The position numbers were made by a program, and so were the translations under genes. This document shows positions 42,915 through 52,570 of a stretch of DNA of 64,000 nt, piece by piece. Position 1 is the stretch's first letter. Every line of letters starts with the position of its first letter. The stretch is from assembly GCA_016218545.1 (NCBI GenBank), contig JACRDQ010000006.1, positions 1 to 64,000 on the forward strand, given 5' to 3'. Origin of the DNA: Elusimicrobiota bacterium. Its GTDB lineage: Bacteria; Elusimicrobiota; Elusimicrobia; UBA1565; UBA9628. The notes beneath the pieces were generated by a model. The model saw only the letters and a program-made list of their open reading frames with translations. It made no database searches and was not told where the DNA came from.

Positions 42915-45227
42915 TTATTTAGAGGAGAGGTTGAAGACCCCGTCCCAATCTGCCGGAGGCGGTTCCTTGATGTGCTCGGCGATGGTCTTGGCGTAGAAGA
43001 AGCTCGGCCCGTCCTCAGGGAACACGGCCAGGACCTCCCGGAAGGCCGCCAGGGACCGCTCGAATTGCCGGCCGTTGTAGAGGGCGACGCCTTCCTCGTA
43101 GCGCGGCAGGGCCTTCTTCCAATCCTCCGGAAGCGCGCCCTTGCGCGCCAGGGGCTGGTAGACCCGGATGGGGACGGCCTTGCCCACCACCCTGACCCGC
43201 CCCAGCTCCCGCGCCTCCACGGCTCCGGAAGCGTGCTGGATGGTGGTCTCGCTGGCCATGATGTCGGTGCCGAAGAACTTGTTGGCCCCCTCCAGCCGCG
43301 AGGCCAGGTTCACGTCGTCTCCGATGACCGAGTAGTCGAATCGGTGCTCCGAGCCCATGTTGCCCACGATGCAGGAGCCGGTGTTGAGGCCCGTCCGGAT
43401 CCTGACCGGCACGAACTTCGCGCCCGCGGCCTCGGCCGCGGCCTTGCGCTCCTCGTTGAGCCCCCTGAGGGCCGCGTGCATGCCCAGGGCCGCGAAGAGC
43501 GCGTGCTGGGCATGGTCCGGGTCGTCCAAGGGCGCGTTCCAGTACGCCATGATGCAGTCCCCGATGTACTTGTCCACGGTGCCGTGGTTCTCGAGGATGA
43601 TCTCGGTCATGGGCGTGAGGAAGCCGTTGAGGAACTGGATGAGTCCCTGCGGGTCGTAGAACTCGGAGATGGTGGAGAACCCGGCGATGTCGCAGAAGTG
43701 GAAGGTCATGACCTTCGACTCGCCTCCGAGCTTGAGCCTCTCCGGGTGCGCGGCCAGCTGCTCCGCCAGGACCGGGGACATGTAGCGGCTGAAGGCCCCG
43801 CGCACGCGGCGGCGCTCCCCCTCGCTGCGCAGGTAGCTCATCACCGTGACGAAGGCGTGGATGACCAGGATGACCGCTGCCGGATAGACCGCGTCCAGGA
43901 GCCAGCCCAGGCGAGTGAACGCGAGCCACGACAGCACCCCGGCGCCGACCGCGGCCGAACCCGCGATGAGCAGCCCCCACCCCGCGCCGAATTTATAGAG
44001 GAGCAGGATGAGCAGGCTTCCCAGGACCACGAGGTACACGACCTCGGCCCCGTCCGCCCAATCCGGCCGTTCCAGGAAGCGGCCCAGGAGCATCTGCTCC
44101 AGGGCTTGGGCATGGACCTCCACGCCCGGAGCCATGGGGCTCAGGGGAGTCGCTCTCTGGTCCTTCAAGCCCGCGGCGCTCGTGCCGACCACGGCGATGC
44201 AGCCGTCGAGCCTGGAGCGGTCGAAGCCCTTGTCCATGACCTCCCACACCGGGATCGTCCTGCCGGAAGCCGGGCGCGTGTAGTAGAGCAGGAGGCGGCC
44301 GTTCTCATCCGTGGGAACAGAGAGCTTCCCGATCTTGATCCTCGCGATGCCCGTGCGCGCCCCGAAGCTCGCCTCGCCGCTCGAACCGGCCGTCTTGATG
44401 CCGATGGTCGAGGCGCCCTGGGCCACGCGCAAGGCCTCGGCAGCCAGGGAGGGCACCAGGGTCTCGCCCACCCTGAAGACCAGGGGGACGCGGCGGATGA
44501 TGCCGTCGGAGTCCGTGATGGAGTTGAAGGCCCCCGAGCCCGCCGCGGTCTCCTCGAGCACGGGGAGGTTCTTGACCGCTCCGTCGAAGGGGATGACATA
44601 GGGCGCGGGGTCCTCTCCGGAGAAGCCGAAGGCCGCCTTCACCACGGGCACGGACGCGTTGGACTCGGCGGTCAGGACCGCGCCCAGGACCACGGGCGAC
44701 CGGGAGAGCTCCTGGCCGAGGAGCCGGTCGTGGTCGGGAAGGGCCAAGAGCGCTGACCGGACCGCCCGGAGCCCCTGGGTCTGGGGCCAGAGGGGCAGCA
44801 TCCGCGAAGCCGTGGTGCGGTCAGGCTCGGCGAAGACGATGTCGAAGGCCACGGCCGAGGCTCCGCTCTGCGTGAGGCGCTCCACGAGCCTGGCCACCAG
44901 GGTCCTGGGCCAGGGCCATTGGCCGAGGCGCTTCAAGGTCTCGTCGTCGAGGTCCACGATGCGGACCGGCGCCTCCTCGTAAGGCCTGGGCCTGAGCCTC
45001 TGGTAGTGGTCGAAGAACCTGTTCTGGAGCTCCTCGATGGCCGGGGGCTGGGCCAGGCGCGCTCCGGCGCAGACCAAGAGGATCACCCACGGAACGACGA
45101 TGTAGAGCCAGCGGCTCAAGGCTCCTCTCTGGCGGGCTTCCCACCTGGACCGCAGTTGGGCGAGGGGCACGACCTTCTTGAGCTTGGAGAAATCCGGGAT
45201 CGTGGTCTCGAGGTCGCGCAGGCCCAT
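42915..45227 (-). CDS. CHASE2-domain adenylate/guanylate cyclase
   Basis: 770 residues. One N-terminal membrane helix (LYIVVPWVILLVCAGARLA), then an extracytoplasmic CHASE2 sensor to about residue 390 (VRIVDLDDETLKRLGQWPWPRTLVARLVERL, GIIRRVPLVFRVGETLVPSLAAEAL). Two or three helices follow (about 400-470), then a class III cyclase domain: VMTFHFCDIAGFSTISEF with metal Asp, DKYIGDCIMAYWNAP, and RTGLNTGSCIVGNMGSEHRFDYSVIGDDVNLASRLEGANK. The C-terminal 60 residues resemble a TPR (ALPRYEEGVALYNGRQFERSLAAFREVL). Third gene of a unit with the FecR and TPR/barrel genes, a recurrent neighbourhood for CHASE2 cyclases. Confidence 0.93.
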   Translation of the reverse strand: MGLRDLETTIPDFSKLKKVVPLAQLRSRWEARQRGALSRWLYIVVPWVILLVCAGARLAQPPAIEELQNRFFDHYQRLRPRPYEEAPVRIVDLDDETLKRLGQWPWPRTLVARLVERLTQSGASAVAFDIVFAEPDRTTASRMLPLWPQTQGLRAVRSALLALPDHDRLLGQELSRSPVVLGAVLTAESNASVPVVKAAFGFSGEDPAPYVIPFDGAVKNLPVLEETAAGSGAFNSITDSDGIIRRVPLVFRVGETLVPSLAAEALRVAQGASTIGIKTAGSSGEASFGARTGIARIKIGKLSVPTDENGRLLLYYTRPASGRTIPVWEVMDKGFDRSRLDGCIAVVGTSAAGLKDQRATPLSPMAPGVEVHAQALEQMLLGRFLERPDWADGAEVVYLVVLGSLLILLLYKFGAGWGLLIAGSAAVGAGVLSWLAFTRLGWLLDAVYPAAVILVIHAFVTVMSYLRSEGERRRVRGAFSRYMSPVLAEQLAAHPERLKLGGESKVMTFHFCDIAGFSTISEFYDPQGLIQFLNGFLTPMTEIILENHGTVDKYIGDCIMAYWNAPLDDPDHAQHALFAALGMHAALRGLNEERKAAAEAAGAKFVPVRIRTGLNTGSCIVGNMGSEHRFDYSVIGDDVNLASRLEGANKFFGTDIMASETTIQHASGAVEARELGRVRVVGKAVPIRVYQPLARKGALPEDWKKALPRYEEGVALYNGRQFERSLAAFREVLAVFPEDGPSFFYAKTIAEHIKEPPPADWDGVFNLSSK

Positions 45228-45252
45228 CGGCCTATTCTTCTATTTAGCGGTC

Positions 45253-45293
45253 CGAAAAGCAAACCGCCCCGCGGGGAATCCCCGCGGGGCGGT
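45253..45293 (-). terminator. Strong terminator between the FecR-repeat and cyclase genes
   Basis: Read leftward: ACCGCCCCGCGGGG-att-CCCCGCGGGGCGGT then TTGCTTTT. Stem 14 bp. It would limit read-through from the FecR gene into the cyclase. Confidence 0.85.
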
Positions 45294-45310
45294 CTCGGAC
45301 GTCGAGCGTC

Positions 45311-48300
45311 TTAGTTCGGTCCTCCGCCTCCTACGCTCCCCTCAGCGATCACGAGAGGGACGTCCGTGACGCTCCCGCTGCCCAGGATGCTCGCGCCGTC
45401 GTCGAAGTTCGCCGCGGCGTCAGCCAGCGCGGCCGCCGCCCCGCCGGCGTTCCTAAGGTCGACGTCGATCGAATAGCTGCCATCGACTCCCTGGATGGAG
45501 GCAGCACCCGCCAGACCTGCGAAATCAACCAAGCCGCTGTCGACCGTGCCGGAAATCTGTCCGCCGGTCAGAGCCGTGTCGTCGGCCAGCATGCTCGACT
45601 GGAGCCGGTACTGCCGGGTCCCGAAGTCCACGTCCAGGGTGAAGTCGAAGGTATCCGGACCCCCGTCTCCAGCGCAGATACCGAGGTCGCATCCCGACAG
45701 GGTGAACGGCTGGGCTCCGCTCGCGTACTGCCCGGCGCCGCCCTGGATGATGCGCAGGTCGTCGAAAGTCGAGATCCCATCGGCCGCGGAGAGCGCCGGG
45801 ACCGATCCCGGGCTTCCGGACAGATGACCGTAGGCCAGGTTGCCGTTCCCGTCATCGAAGGCTGCGGTCACCTCCGCCCCCAGGGCGGCCAAGCCCGAGA
45901 CATCCTTCAGGGAGAAGTCCACCGTCAGGTTCCCGCTGGGAGAGATGACGTTGAGCTGCGCCGGCCCGCTCATCGCGGAGAAGTCCGTGGCAGGGAAATG
46001 GACGGAATCCATGATCGCGGTGCCGAACGCGTCCTGATAGGCGCTCACAAAGACCCCCGAAGGGCCCCCTCCGATCATCTGGGTGTCGAAGTCCACGAGC
46101 AGGCCGTAGCGGAAGTACCCGGTGTCCAGGGGCCCGACATTGGCGCAGGTCGCATATCCGCACTGGATGAGGTTGAAGCCTCCTGCCCCGGAATACCAGC
46201 CCTTCCCGGTCAGGATCTGGACCGCGGCCCAGTCCGACACGTCCTGGCGGGAGGCGTAGCTCATGCCCGCCCCGACGCTCCCGCCGTCGTTGAAGTACGC
46301 GGACGCGTCCAGCCCCATGGCCGCGCTGCCGCTCACGTCCCTGAGGGAGAAATCCATGCCCAGGTTGCCGGAGGGCGAGAATTGCGTGGGGAAGAACGCC
46401 GCGCCGGACGACCCTCCGTAGGGCTGGGGCGGGATGACCACGGAATCAGCCACGACCACGCCCGAGAAGGGCTCGTCGCTGGCATAGACCCAGCCCAAGG
46501 ACCCGCGGCCGCCGAACTCCTGGGCCCCGAAGTCCACGAAGACCGCGTAGTTGAACTGGCCGACCGGGTCGCCGCAAGGCCCCCAGTTGCACCTCGAGAG
46601 GACGAAGTCTCCAGCGCCCCGGAAGAACCCGGCCCCGCCAGGGATGGCCTGCACCGCGGCGAAGTCCGAGGGGTCGAAGCGCGAGGCGAAGCTCCAGCCC
46701 CTGCCCACGGAGCTCCCATCATAGAAGTAGGCCAGGACATCCAAGCCCATGGCAGAGACTCCCTCGACGTCCGCGAGGGTGAAGTTGAGCCAGGAGTTCC
46801 CGGTATCGGAGTAGTAGGTGTCGAACATGTTCGACACCCCGGTCCACCCGCCGTAATTGGAGGGCGTGATGTCGAACGTCTCGAAGATCGAGACAGGACT
46901 GGTGAACTCGCCGCCCGGGTCGAAGGCCTGGAGGATGGCCCTGGAGCCATTGCCGCCGAACTGCAGGTTGGCGAAGTCCACCTTGACCAGGTACTCGAAG
47001 TAGCCCCGGGGGTCCGTGCACGGAGAGCCCCCGCACTGGGTCAGGCCGAACGCGCCGCGGCCAGCGAACACGCCGCCGCCCTCCGAGATGCCGTTGAGCG
47101 CGTCCCAAGAGGAGCCGTACATGCCTGCCATGGGGCCTGAGGCCGAGCCAGAACCCAGGGTGAAGGTGTTGTCGAAGCCCGCGCTGACGTCCAGGCCCGT
47201 GGCAGCCAGGTCCCAGGCGTTCTTAAGGGAAAAGTCCACGCTGAAGTCGCCGGTGAGGGAGGTCCCTGAGATGTTCGCGCCCCCGCTCGAGCCGGCGAAG
47301 CTGGTCTCCGGGATGGAGAGGTGGTCTTTGATGGAGGTCTCGGTCTGAACGTCCGTGGCCTCCACGTAGGCCGAGGCCGTGTAGGTCTTGGCCCCGAAGT
47401 CCACGCTGAGGAGATAGGCGAAGAACCCGTCGGGAGCGACGCACGCCCCGCCGTTGCACTGGGTGAGCGTGAAGGGACCCGCGCCGCCGAAGCGGCCGGA
47501 CCCGGCCTGCAGGCTGAGCACATCGGCCCAGGCAGCGGCGCCGTCCGCGAAAGGCTCGGAGCGGGAGGAAGCAGCACCGCCGTAACCGGATGTCCAGTCG
47601 TTGTCGTAGTAGTAGACCGAGGCGGCCGCGCCCATGGCAGGGACGCCGGCCAGGTCCTTCAAGGAGAAGGTCGCGGTCAGGTAACCGGACATCGAGTTCG
47701 CGCTGATGACGCCGTTGCCTTCGGCCGGGAACGGGGTCGGGTCGATGCCCACCTGATCGTTGACCGAGGTCCAGGCCTGCGCATCCTCGGCCCAGACCCA
47801 GGCTCCGCCTTCGTAGGTCTTGTTGGCGAAGTCCAACAGGAGGGCGTAGCGGAATCCGCCGGTGGGGGCATAGCAGACGTTATCCATGCACGAGTCGAGA
47901 TAGAAGGGTCCTGCGCCCGCGAACCAGGCGGTCCCGGTCGGGACGGCGTTCACCGCGGTCCAATCCGAGACGCTCTCCCTCAGGGAGCTGTCCCAACCGT
48001 AGCCCGTGGTGGCGCCGTCATTATAGTAAGCGTAGGCGGTCAAGCCCGCGGCGGAGACGCCCTGGACGTCCTTGAGGCTGAAGTCCATGGAAAAGTAGCC
48101 GTATTCCGAATAGAACCAATCCGAGTTGTAGCCGCCGAGCAAGGCCTCGCCCGAGCTCCCGGCATAGCTCTCCGCCCAGATCTCCATGGAGTCCGCGATC
48201 TCGATGCCTGTCCCCGGATCAGCGGCGTGAAAGCTGGCGACCGAGCCGTTTCCTCCGAACTGCTGGTTGGCGAAGTCGATGTAGACCAGGTAGTCGAAGG

Positions 48301-50371
48301 ACCCGGTCGGAGCCGAGCACGCCCCCTCCCCGCAGTTCGTCAGGTTGAACTCGCCTCCCCCTTGGAAGACCCCCAGCCCGCTGGGGATGGCCTTAATCGA
48401 GCTCCAGAGCGAGTCAAAGCCGTCCGAGACGCTCAGCCCGGCCGAGGACAAGCCGCTTCCGATGGTGACGCCGTCGTTGTAGGCCGCCGACGCGTCCAAC
48501 CCCGCGCCAGCGACGCCGTCCACGCTCTTGAGCGTGTAATCCACGGTCAGGTTGACATCGCTCGTCTGGATGGCGGGCACGCCGGAGGACCCGGCGTAGC
48601 TGGTCTCCGCGGTCATGAACTCGCCCCAGACATTGACCCCGGTGAGGGAGTCCGAGAGGATGTAAGAGACACCGGACTGGCCTCCGCCGTAGGTCTGCAT
48701 CCCGAAGTCGATGCGCAGCAGATAGGCGAAGATGCCCCTGGGGTCCACGCAGGCGCCGCTGTTGCACTGGGTCAGGGAGATGGGTCCTGCGCCGGCGAAC
48801 ACGCCCACCCCGCTGGGGATGGCCAGCACGCCCTCCCAGGTGGTGTCCGCCAGGATCCCGGCCTGGCCGGCCGAGTAGGCCCCGCTTCCCGTGGTGGTGC
48901 CTTCTTCGTCGTAATAGGCGGTCAGGCTGAGCTCGGCAGCCGCTGCCCCGTTGACGTTGTTCAGGGAGAAATCCACGGCAAAGGCGCCGGATTCCGAGGT
49001 CCCGGTGCCGGCGGCGAGACCGGACAAGCCGGCGTAGCTCTCGTCCTTGACCATGGTGAAGTCGTCGACCGCGGTCGCGGTGGCGTCGTCGCGCAGCCAG
49101 AGGTAGGCGCCGCCGGAATAGGTCTGCGCCCCGAAATCGAGCTCGAGGAGATAGGCGACGAACCCCTTGGGGCCGCCGCACGCGGCTCCGCTGCACAGGG
49201 CGGGGGTAAAGAAGCCGATGCCGCCGTAGCGGCCGACCCCGGCCTCGACGGTGCGCACGTCGTCCCAGGTCGAGGGCCCGTCCGCGACGACGACGGCCGA
49301 GTCGGTCACGGCGGTGTCTCCGCTGTCGGCAGACGCCGTCTCCGTGATCGCGTTCGAGACGTCCGTCACCGTCGCGAAGCTCCCCAGTTCAGCGACCGTG
49401 GCCGCGGCTCCGGCCGTGTCCTGCCCGGCCAGGGAGGTCACGTCGCTCCCCCCGGTCGAGCCGGCGTCCATGCCGCCGCCCAGCATGTCGCCCCCGCCTG
49501 CGGTCTCTCCGGTCGCTTCCCCGGTCACCGTGGCCCCGTCCCCGGATGCAGTGTCCCCGCCCGAAGTCGCGGAACCGTCTCCCGAGCCGTCGCCGGAAGC
49601 CGTGTCCCCGCTGGAGGCGGAAGACGCGGTCCCGCCGCCGTCGCCCTCGCCGGAGCTCGCCTGCTCCTCGGGCGGGGCCAGGGCGCCCATGATGGCGCCC
49701 AGCTGCCCGGACGGGATGATGGTCGGGGGCGTGGGCGGCGCGTCGTTGGAGTTCATGGTCGAGCCGAAGCCCGGCTGGGTCACGTCCACGGAGCCCGCGT
49801 CATTGCCCAGGTTGAACGCTCCGGGCCGCTCGCCCGCGTTGTTGTCCGCGCCGGGACCGAGCAGGATCGCGGTGGTCGAGCCGTCGTCGTTGACCATGCC
49901 GGCCACGATGGTGCCGCGGATGCCCATGGTGCCGGTCGGGAACTTGACCTTGACCTTGGACGGGTCCTTGGCGCCGATCTTGCCGGTCACGAAGCGGAAC
50001 GCGCCCTTGGTCACGGAAGCCGTGACCTCGCCCGCGCCCGAGGCCGGGTCGTAGACGAACTCGTCGAGGACCATGGAGGCGTTGGGGCCCAGGGTGAACG
50101 TGGTCTCGTCCTTGAGCATGACCTGCATGTGACCCTTGGCATCGGTCGTGACCTTCTCGTTGAGGAAGAGGGGCTTGCCGCTGGCGACCTCCCGGCCCAC
50201 CGCCTTCTTGGCGGGGACCGCAGCGGGAGGGAAGGCCATGACCTTGCCGCGCACGGCCCCGGCCACGCCGATCTGGGTCAGGACAGGTCCCACGGCCCCT
50301 GCCGGACCGGCCAGCAGCAGGGCCAGGCACGCGGCCGAGATTTTCCTTAGCGCGAGGCGGAGATTCTTCAT
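45311..50371 (-). CDS. FecR-domain surface protein with nine two-cysteine repeats
   Basis: 1686 residues. Signal peptide (1-26), then a FecR-like domain (about 30-170: VRGKVMAF, FLNEKVTTDAKGHMQVMLKDETTFTLGPNASM, FPTGTMGIRGTIVAG). A Ser/Gly/Asp/Thr-rich low-complexity stretch (about 235-310) leads to nine tandem repeats of about 130-150 residues to the C-terminus. Each repeat has the core GxGxFxGxGxFxLTQCxxGxCxxPxGxFxYLLxVDFxxQ, with two cysteines likely to pair, then a beta-rich half (MDFSLKDVxGxxAxGLDAxAYxxDG). No transmembrane anchor. Probably secreted or surface-held; the upstream Slam-like barrel is a candidate exporter. Function unknown. Confidence 0.85.
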   Translation of the reverse strand: MKNLRLALRKISAACLALLLAGPAGAVGPVLTQIGVAGAVRGKVMAFPPAAVPAKKAVGREVASGKPLFLNEKVTTDAKGHMQVMLKDETTFTLGPNASMVLDEFVYDPASGAGEVTASVTKGAFRFVTGKIGAKDPSKVKVKFPTGTMGIRGTIVAGMVNDDGSTTAILLGPGADNNAGERPGAFNLGNDAGSVDVTQPGFGSTMNSNDAPPTPPTIIPSGQLGAIMGALAPPEEQASSGEGDGGGTASSASSGDTASGDGSGDGSATSGGDTASGDGATVTGEATGETAGGGDMLGGGMDAGSTGGSDVTSLAGQDTAGAAATVAELGSFATVTDVSNAITETASADSGDTAVTDSAVVVADGPSTWDDVRTVEAGVGRYGGIGFFTPALCSGAACGGPKGFVAYLLELDFGAQTYSGGAYLWLRDDATATAVDDFTMVKDESYAGLSGLAAGTGTSESGAFAVDFSLNNVNGAAAAELSLTAYYDEEGTTTGSGAYSAGQAGILADTTWEGVLAIPSGVGVFAGAGPISLTQCNSGACVDPRGIFAYLLRIDFGMQTYGGGQSGVSYILSDSLTGVNVWGEFMTAETSYAGSSGVPAIQTSDVNLTVDYTLKSVDGVAGAGLDASAAYNDGVTIGSGLSSAGLSVSDGFDSLWSSIKAIPSGLGVFQGGGEFNLTNCGEGACSAPTGSFDYLVYIDFANQQFGGNGSVASFHAADPGTGIEIADSMEIWAESYAGSSGEALLGGYNSDWFYSEYGYFSMDFSLKDVQGVSAAGLTAYAYYNDGATTGYGWDSSLRESVSDWTAVNAVPTGTAWFAGAGPFYLDSCMDNVCYAPTGGFRYALLLDFANKTYEGGAWVWAEDAQAWTSVNDQVGIDPTPFPAEGNGVISANSMSGYLTATFSLKDLAGVPAMGAAASVYYYDNDWTSGYGGAASSRSEPFADGAAAWADVLSLQAGSGRFGGAGPFTLTQCNGGACVAPDGFFAYLLSVDFGAKTYTASAYVEATDVQTETSIKDHLSIPETSFAGSSGGANISGTSLTGDFSVDFSLKNAWDLAATGLDVSAGFDNTFTLGSGSASGPMAGMYGSSWDALNGISEGGGVFAGRGAFGLTQCGGSPCTDPRGYFEYLVKVDFANLQFGGNGSRAILQAFDPGGEFTSPVSIFETFDITPSNYGGWTGVSNMFDTYYSDTGNSWLNFTLADVEGVSAMGLDVLAYFYDGSSVGRGWSFASRFDPSDFAAVQAIPGGAGFFRGAGDFVLSRCNWGPCGDPVGQFNYAVFVDFGAQEFGGRGSLGWVYASDEPFSGVVVADSVVIPPQPYGGSSGAAFFPTQFSPSGNLGMDFSLRDVSGSAAMGLDASAYFNDGGSVGAGMSYASRQDVSDWAAVQILTGKGWYSGAGGFNLIQCGYATCANVGPLDTGYFRYGLLVDFDTQMIGGGPSGVFVSAYQDAFGTAIMDSVHFPATDFSAMSGPAQLNVISPSGNLTVDFSLKDVSGLAALGAEVTAAFDDGNGNLAYGHLSGSPGSVPALSAADGISTFDDLRIIQGGAGQYASGAQPFTLSGCDLGICAGDGGPDTFDFTLDVDFGTRQYRLQSSMLADDTALTGGQISGTVDSGLVDFAGLAGAASIQGVDGSYSIDVDLRNAGGAAAALADAAANFDDGASILGSGSVTDVPLVIAEGSVGGGGPN

Positions 50372-50381
50372 GTTTTTATCC

Positions 50382-51785
50382 TCAGAGGTCCCACTTGTAC
50401 GTCATCATGGTCGAGAACTTGTTGTTCGTGTAGCCGTAGCTTTCGATGTTGGCGAAGGACTGGAAGTACTCGTAGGAAGCGGTCCAGGTGAAGCCCTTCA
50501 TGGGCTTCCAGAGCATGCTCATGGGCAGGCCGTACGTGGCCCGGGCCCGCACCGTGTCGTCCATGCGGATGCGCTGGCTGATGACGCGCTCGGCGCGGTC
50601 GTAGCGGTCGAAACTCACCGTGCCGGACGCCAGCAGGAACTGGCCCTTGCCGAGCAGCCAGGTGTGGCCCAGGGTGATGGCCTCCCGGTCGAAGCTGTTG
50701 AAAGGCTCGAGCGCGCCGGTGCGGGTGTGCTCGAAGCTCAGGCTCAGCTTGTGCGCAGGCGCCAGGCCCACGGTCAGGCCCGCGCCCAGGTTGAACTTGT
50801 CGCCCGTGCGCTGGGGACCGGAGGGCACGACCTGGGTGCGGGTGAACTCCTGCCGGTCATAGCCCAGGTTCAGGTAGGCGCTCAAGGCCTTGCCGAGCTT
50901 GCGGTCGAAGCGGCCCTTGACCGAGTGGCCGCGCATGTAGGTGGTCTGGGCCAGGAGGAGGTGCGTGAACCCGACCGAAGGGGTGAACTCGCCCCATCCG
51001 CCTTTGATGCCCAGGCCGAGGTCCGCGCCGAAGACCTGGAGGTTGAGGTTGCTCATGTCGGCCTGCTCGCTGCGATAGTAGCTCAAGCCCCCGAAGACCT
51101 TATGCCCGGCCTGGAAGCCCAGGTCGTAGTCCGCGTCGAGGTTGGCCATCATCACGGCGGAGATGTCGCTCTCCCGGGTGCCGGTGAAGAGCACCACGGG
51201 CGTATCGAGGAAGAGGCGCCTGCCCGTGGACGGGGCCGCGTTCTTGTTCTCATCGTAGTCCATGCCCGCGCCCACGAGCACGCTCATGTGGGCGCGCCGC
51301 CTCCGGGACCGTATCTGGCCGATATAGTCCTCGATCTCGGCACGCAGGCTCCCGGGCATCTCCTCCTTCCTGAGCTCGACCAGGAGCCGCTCGGCCTCGG
51401 AGAGATTGTCGAGCCGGAAGAGGATCACGGCGTAGAGGAGCTTGACCTTGGGGAGGTCGGGCTTCACGAGGAGGATGCGCTCGAGGGTCGAGGCCGCGGC
51501 GCGCAGGTCTCCCTTGCCGACCCGGGTAAGGGCGTAGCGGTAGTTGAGCTCGATGTTGTCCGGGTCGGCCATGACCTGCTCATAGGTGACCTCAGGGACC
51601 TTCTCGCCGACCTGGCGCCTGCGGTTCTCCTCCACGGCCTGGTCGATCTCGTCCTGCGCCTGTCTTCGCTGGCGCGGCTCGGAGGTCTGGCGCTCGATGT
51701 CCTGCACTTCGCGGGCAGGGTCCTGCTGGGCGGAGGCGTAGGTCGCGGCAAAGGGGAGGAGGAAGAGGATACCGAGGAGTTTCAT
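50382..51785 (-). CDS. TPR plus outer-membrane beta-barrel protein, Slam-like
   Basis: 467 residues. Signal peptide (MKLLGILFLLPFAATYASA). Residues 65-150 form TPR-like helices (YEQVMADPDNIELNYRYALTRVGKGDLRAAASTLERILLVKPDLPKVKLLYAVILFRLDNLSEAERLL). From about residue 165 to the end the sequence alternates as barrel strands (MSVLVGAGMDYDENKNAAP ... MMTYKWDL). The layout of periplasmic TPR then 14-or-so-strand barrel matches surface lipoprotein assembly modifier proteins of type XI secretion. It lies 10 bases upstream of the FecR-repeat gene, its likely cargo (inference). Confidence 0.75.
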   Translation of the reverse strand: MKLLGILFLLPFAATYASAQQDPAREVQDIERQTSEPRQRRQAQDEIDQAVEENRRRQVGEKVPEVTYEQVMADPDNIELNYRYALTRVGKGDLRAAASTLERILLVKPDLPKVKLLYAVILFRLDNLSEAERLLVELRKEEMPGSLRAEIEDYIGQIRSRRRRAHMSVLVGAGMDYDENKNAAPSTGRRLFLDTPVVLFTGTRESDISAVMMANLDADYDLGFQAGHKVFGGLSYYRSEQADMSNLNLQVFGADLGLGIKGGWGEFTPSVGFTHLLLAQTTYMRGHSVKGRFDRKLGKALSAYLNLGYDRQEFTRTQVVPSGPQRTGDKFNLGAGLTVGLAPAHKLSLSFEHTRTGALEPFNSFDREAITLGHTWLLGKGQFLLASGTVSFDRYDRAERVISQRIRMDDTVRARATYGLPMSMLWKPMKGFTWTASYEYFQSFANIESYGYTNNKFSTMMTYKWDL

Positions 51786-51879
51786 GGACGTTCATTTTAT
51801 CATTTTTCCCGTCGGAACTTCCATGACTTTGGTCACCTTCCAAGTCCGGCGTCGACATCCGGCATCCAGGCTCCTGCCT

Positions 51880-52194
51880 CTAGGAGTGTGTCCGAGTAAT
51901 AGCATGCGCCTGCGAAACCCGAGCCTGAGCCGGATGCGACAAGCGACGACCGAGCATGCCGAGGCATGTGAGGGAGGAGTGAGAAAGCAGCCGGCCAGGA
52001 GCGAGTTTCCCCGTTCTTCTAGGAATTGCGCAAGCCACGCTTGCGCAATTCCTGCTGGAAGGGGCCGCTCGCCGTCGGGCTGCGCCTTCGTTGCTCGTCG
52101 CTCCGATAGCTACGGCTATCGTCGTTCCTCGCGCCTCGGCTCGCTCCGACGGCGAGCGGCGCAGGCGCATGCTATTACTCGGACACACTCCTAG
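51880..52194. mobile_element. MITE-like palindromic element A
   Basis: 315 bp flanked by a perfect 34-base terminal inverted repeat (51880-51913, 52161-52194) beginning and ending in CTAG, with a central hairpin AGGAATTGCGCAAG-ccacg-CTTGCGCAATTCCT (52021-52053). No credible gene inside. CTAG is itself palindromic and could be the target or the end sequence. It looks like a non-autonomous element; no transposase is present in the window. Confidence 0.75.
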
Positions 52195-52553
52195 TGCTCC
52201 GACCGCCTGGTTTTTGCCCTTTCGGCCGGCCGATTTCGAGCCGAGCCGCGGAGCGAGGAGGGAGCGGACCGAGCGTCCGGGACCGACGAGCGACGAAGGC
52301 GCAGGCCGAAATCGGCCGGCCCCGCTATCAAGGAATTCCTTCGAGTTCGCATGCTCTTCTCATCTGTCAGCGGGGGAGCCCGCCTTCCGCCGGCTGCCGC
52401 GTTGCTCGTCCCGCTCTGCGGGACTGTCCCTTCCGATGATCGATGGGAATGGGACGTCAGTCGAAGGCGTCCAGCCTTCTCCTTCCTCGCGCCTTGCAGC
52501 CGGCTCGAATCCGGGCTCCCGAAAGGGCAAAAACCAGGCGGTCGGAGCACTAG
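52191..52553. mobile_element. MITE-like palindromic element B
   Basis: 363 bp with a perfect 35-base terminal inverted repeat (52191-52225, 52519-52553), also starting and ending in CTAG and sharing the CTAG at 52191-52194 with element A. The terminal sequences differ from A, but both interiors carry a related GCGCCTTCGT(T/C)GCTCGTCG-type segment. No gene. Its right end lies 3 bases before the promoter of the radical SAM operon. Confidence 0.75.
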
Positions 52554-52555
52554 TG

Positions 52556-52564
52556 TGATAGAAT
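52556..52564 (+). promoter_or_regulatory. Extended -10 of the radical SAM/nitrogenase-like cluster
   Basis: TGA-TAGAAT lies 6 bases before the TTG start at 52571 and directly after MITE-like element B. Any -35 would fall within the element. Confidence 0.5.
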
Positions 52565-52570
52565 GATGTA

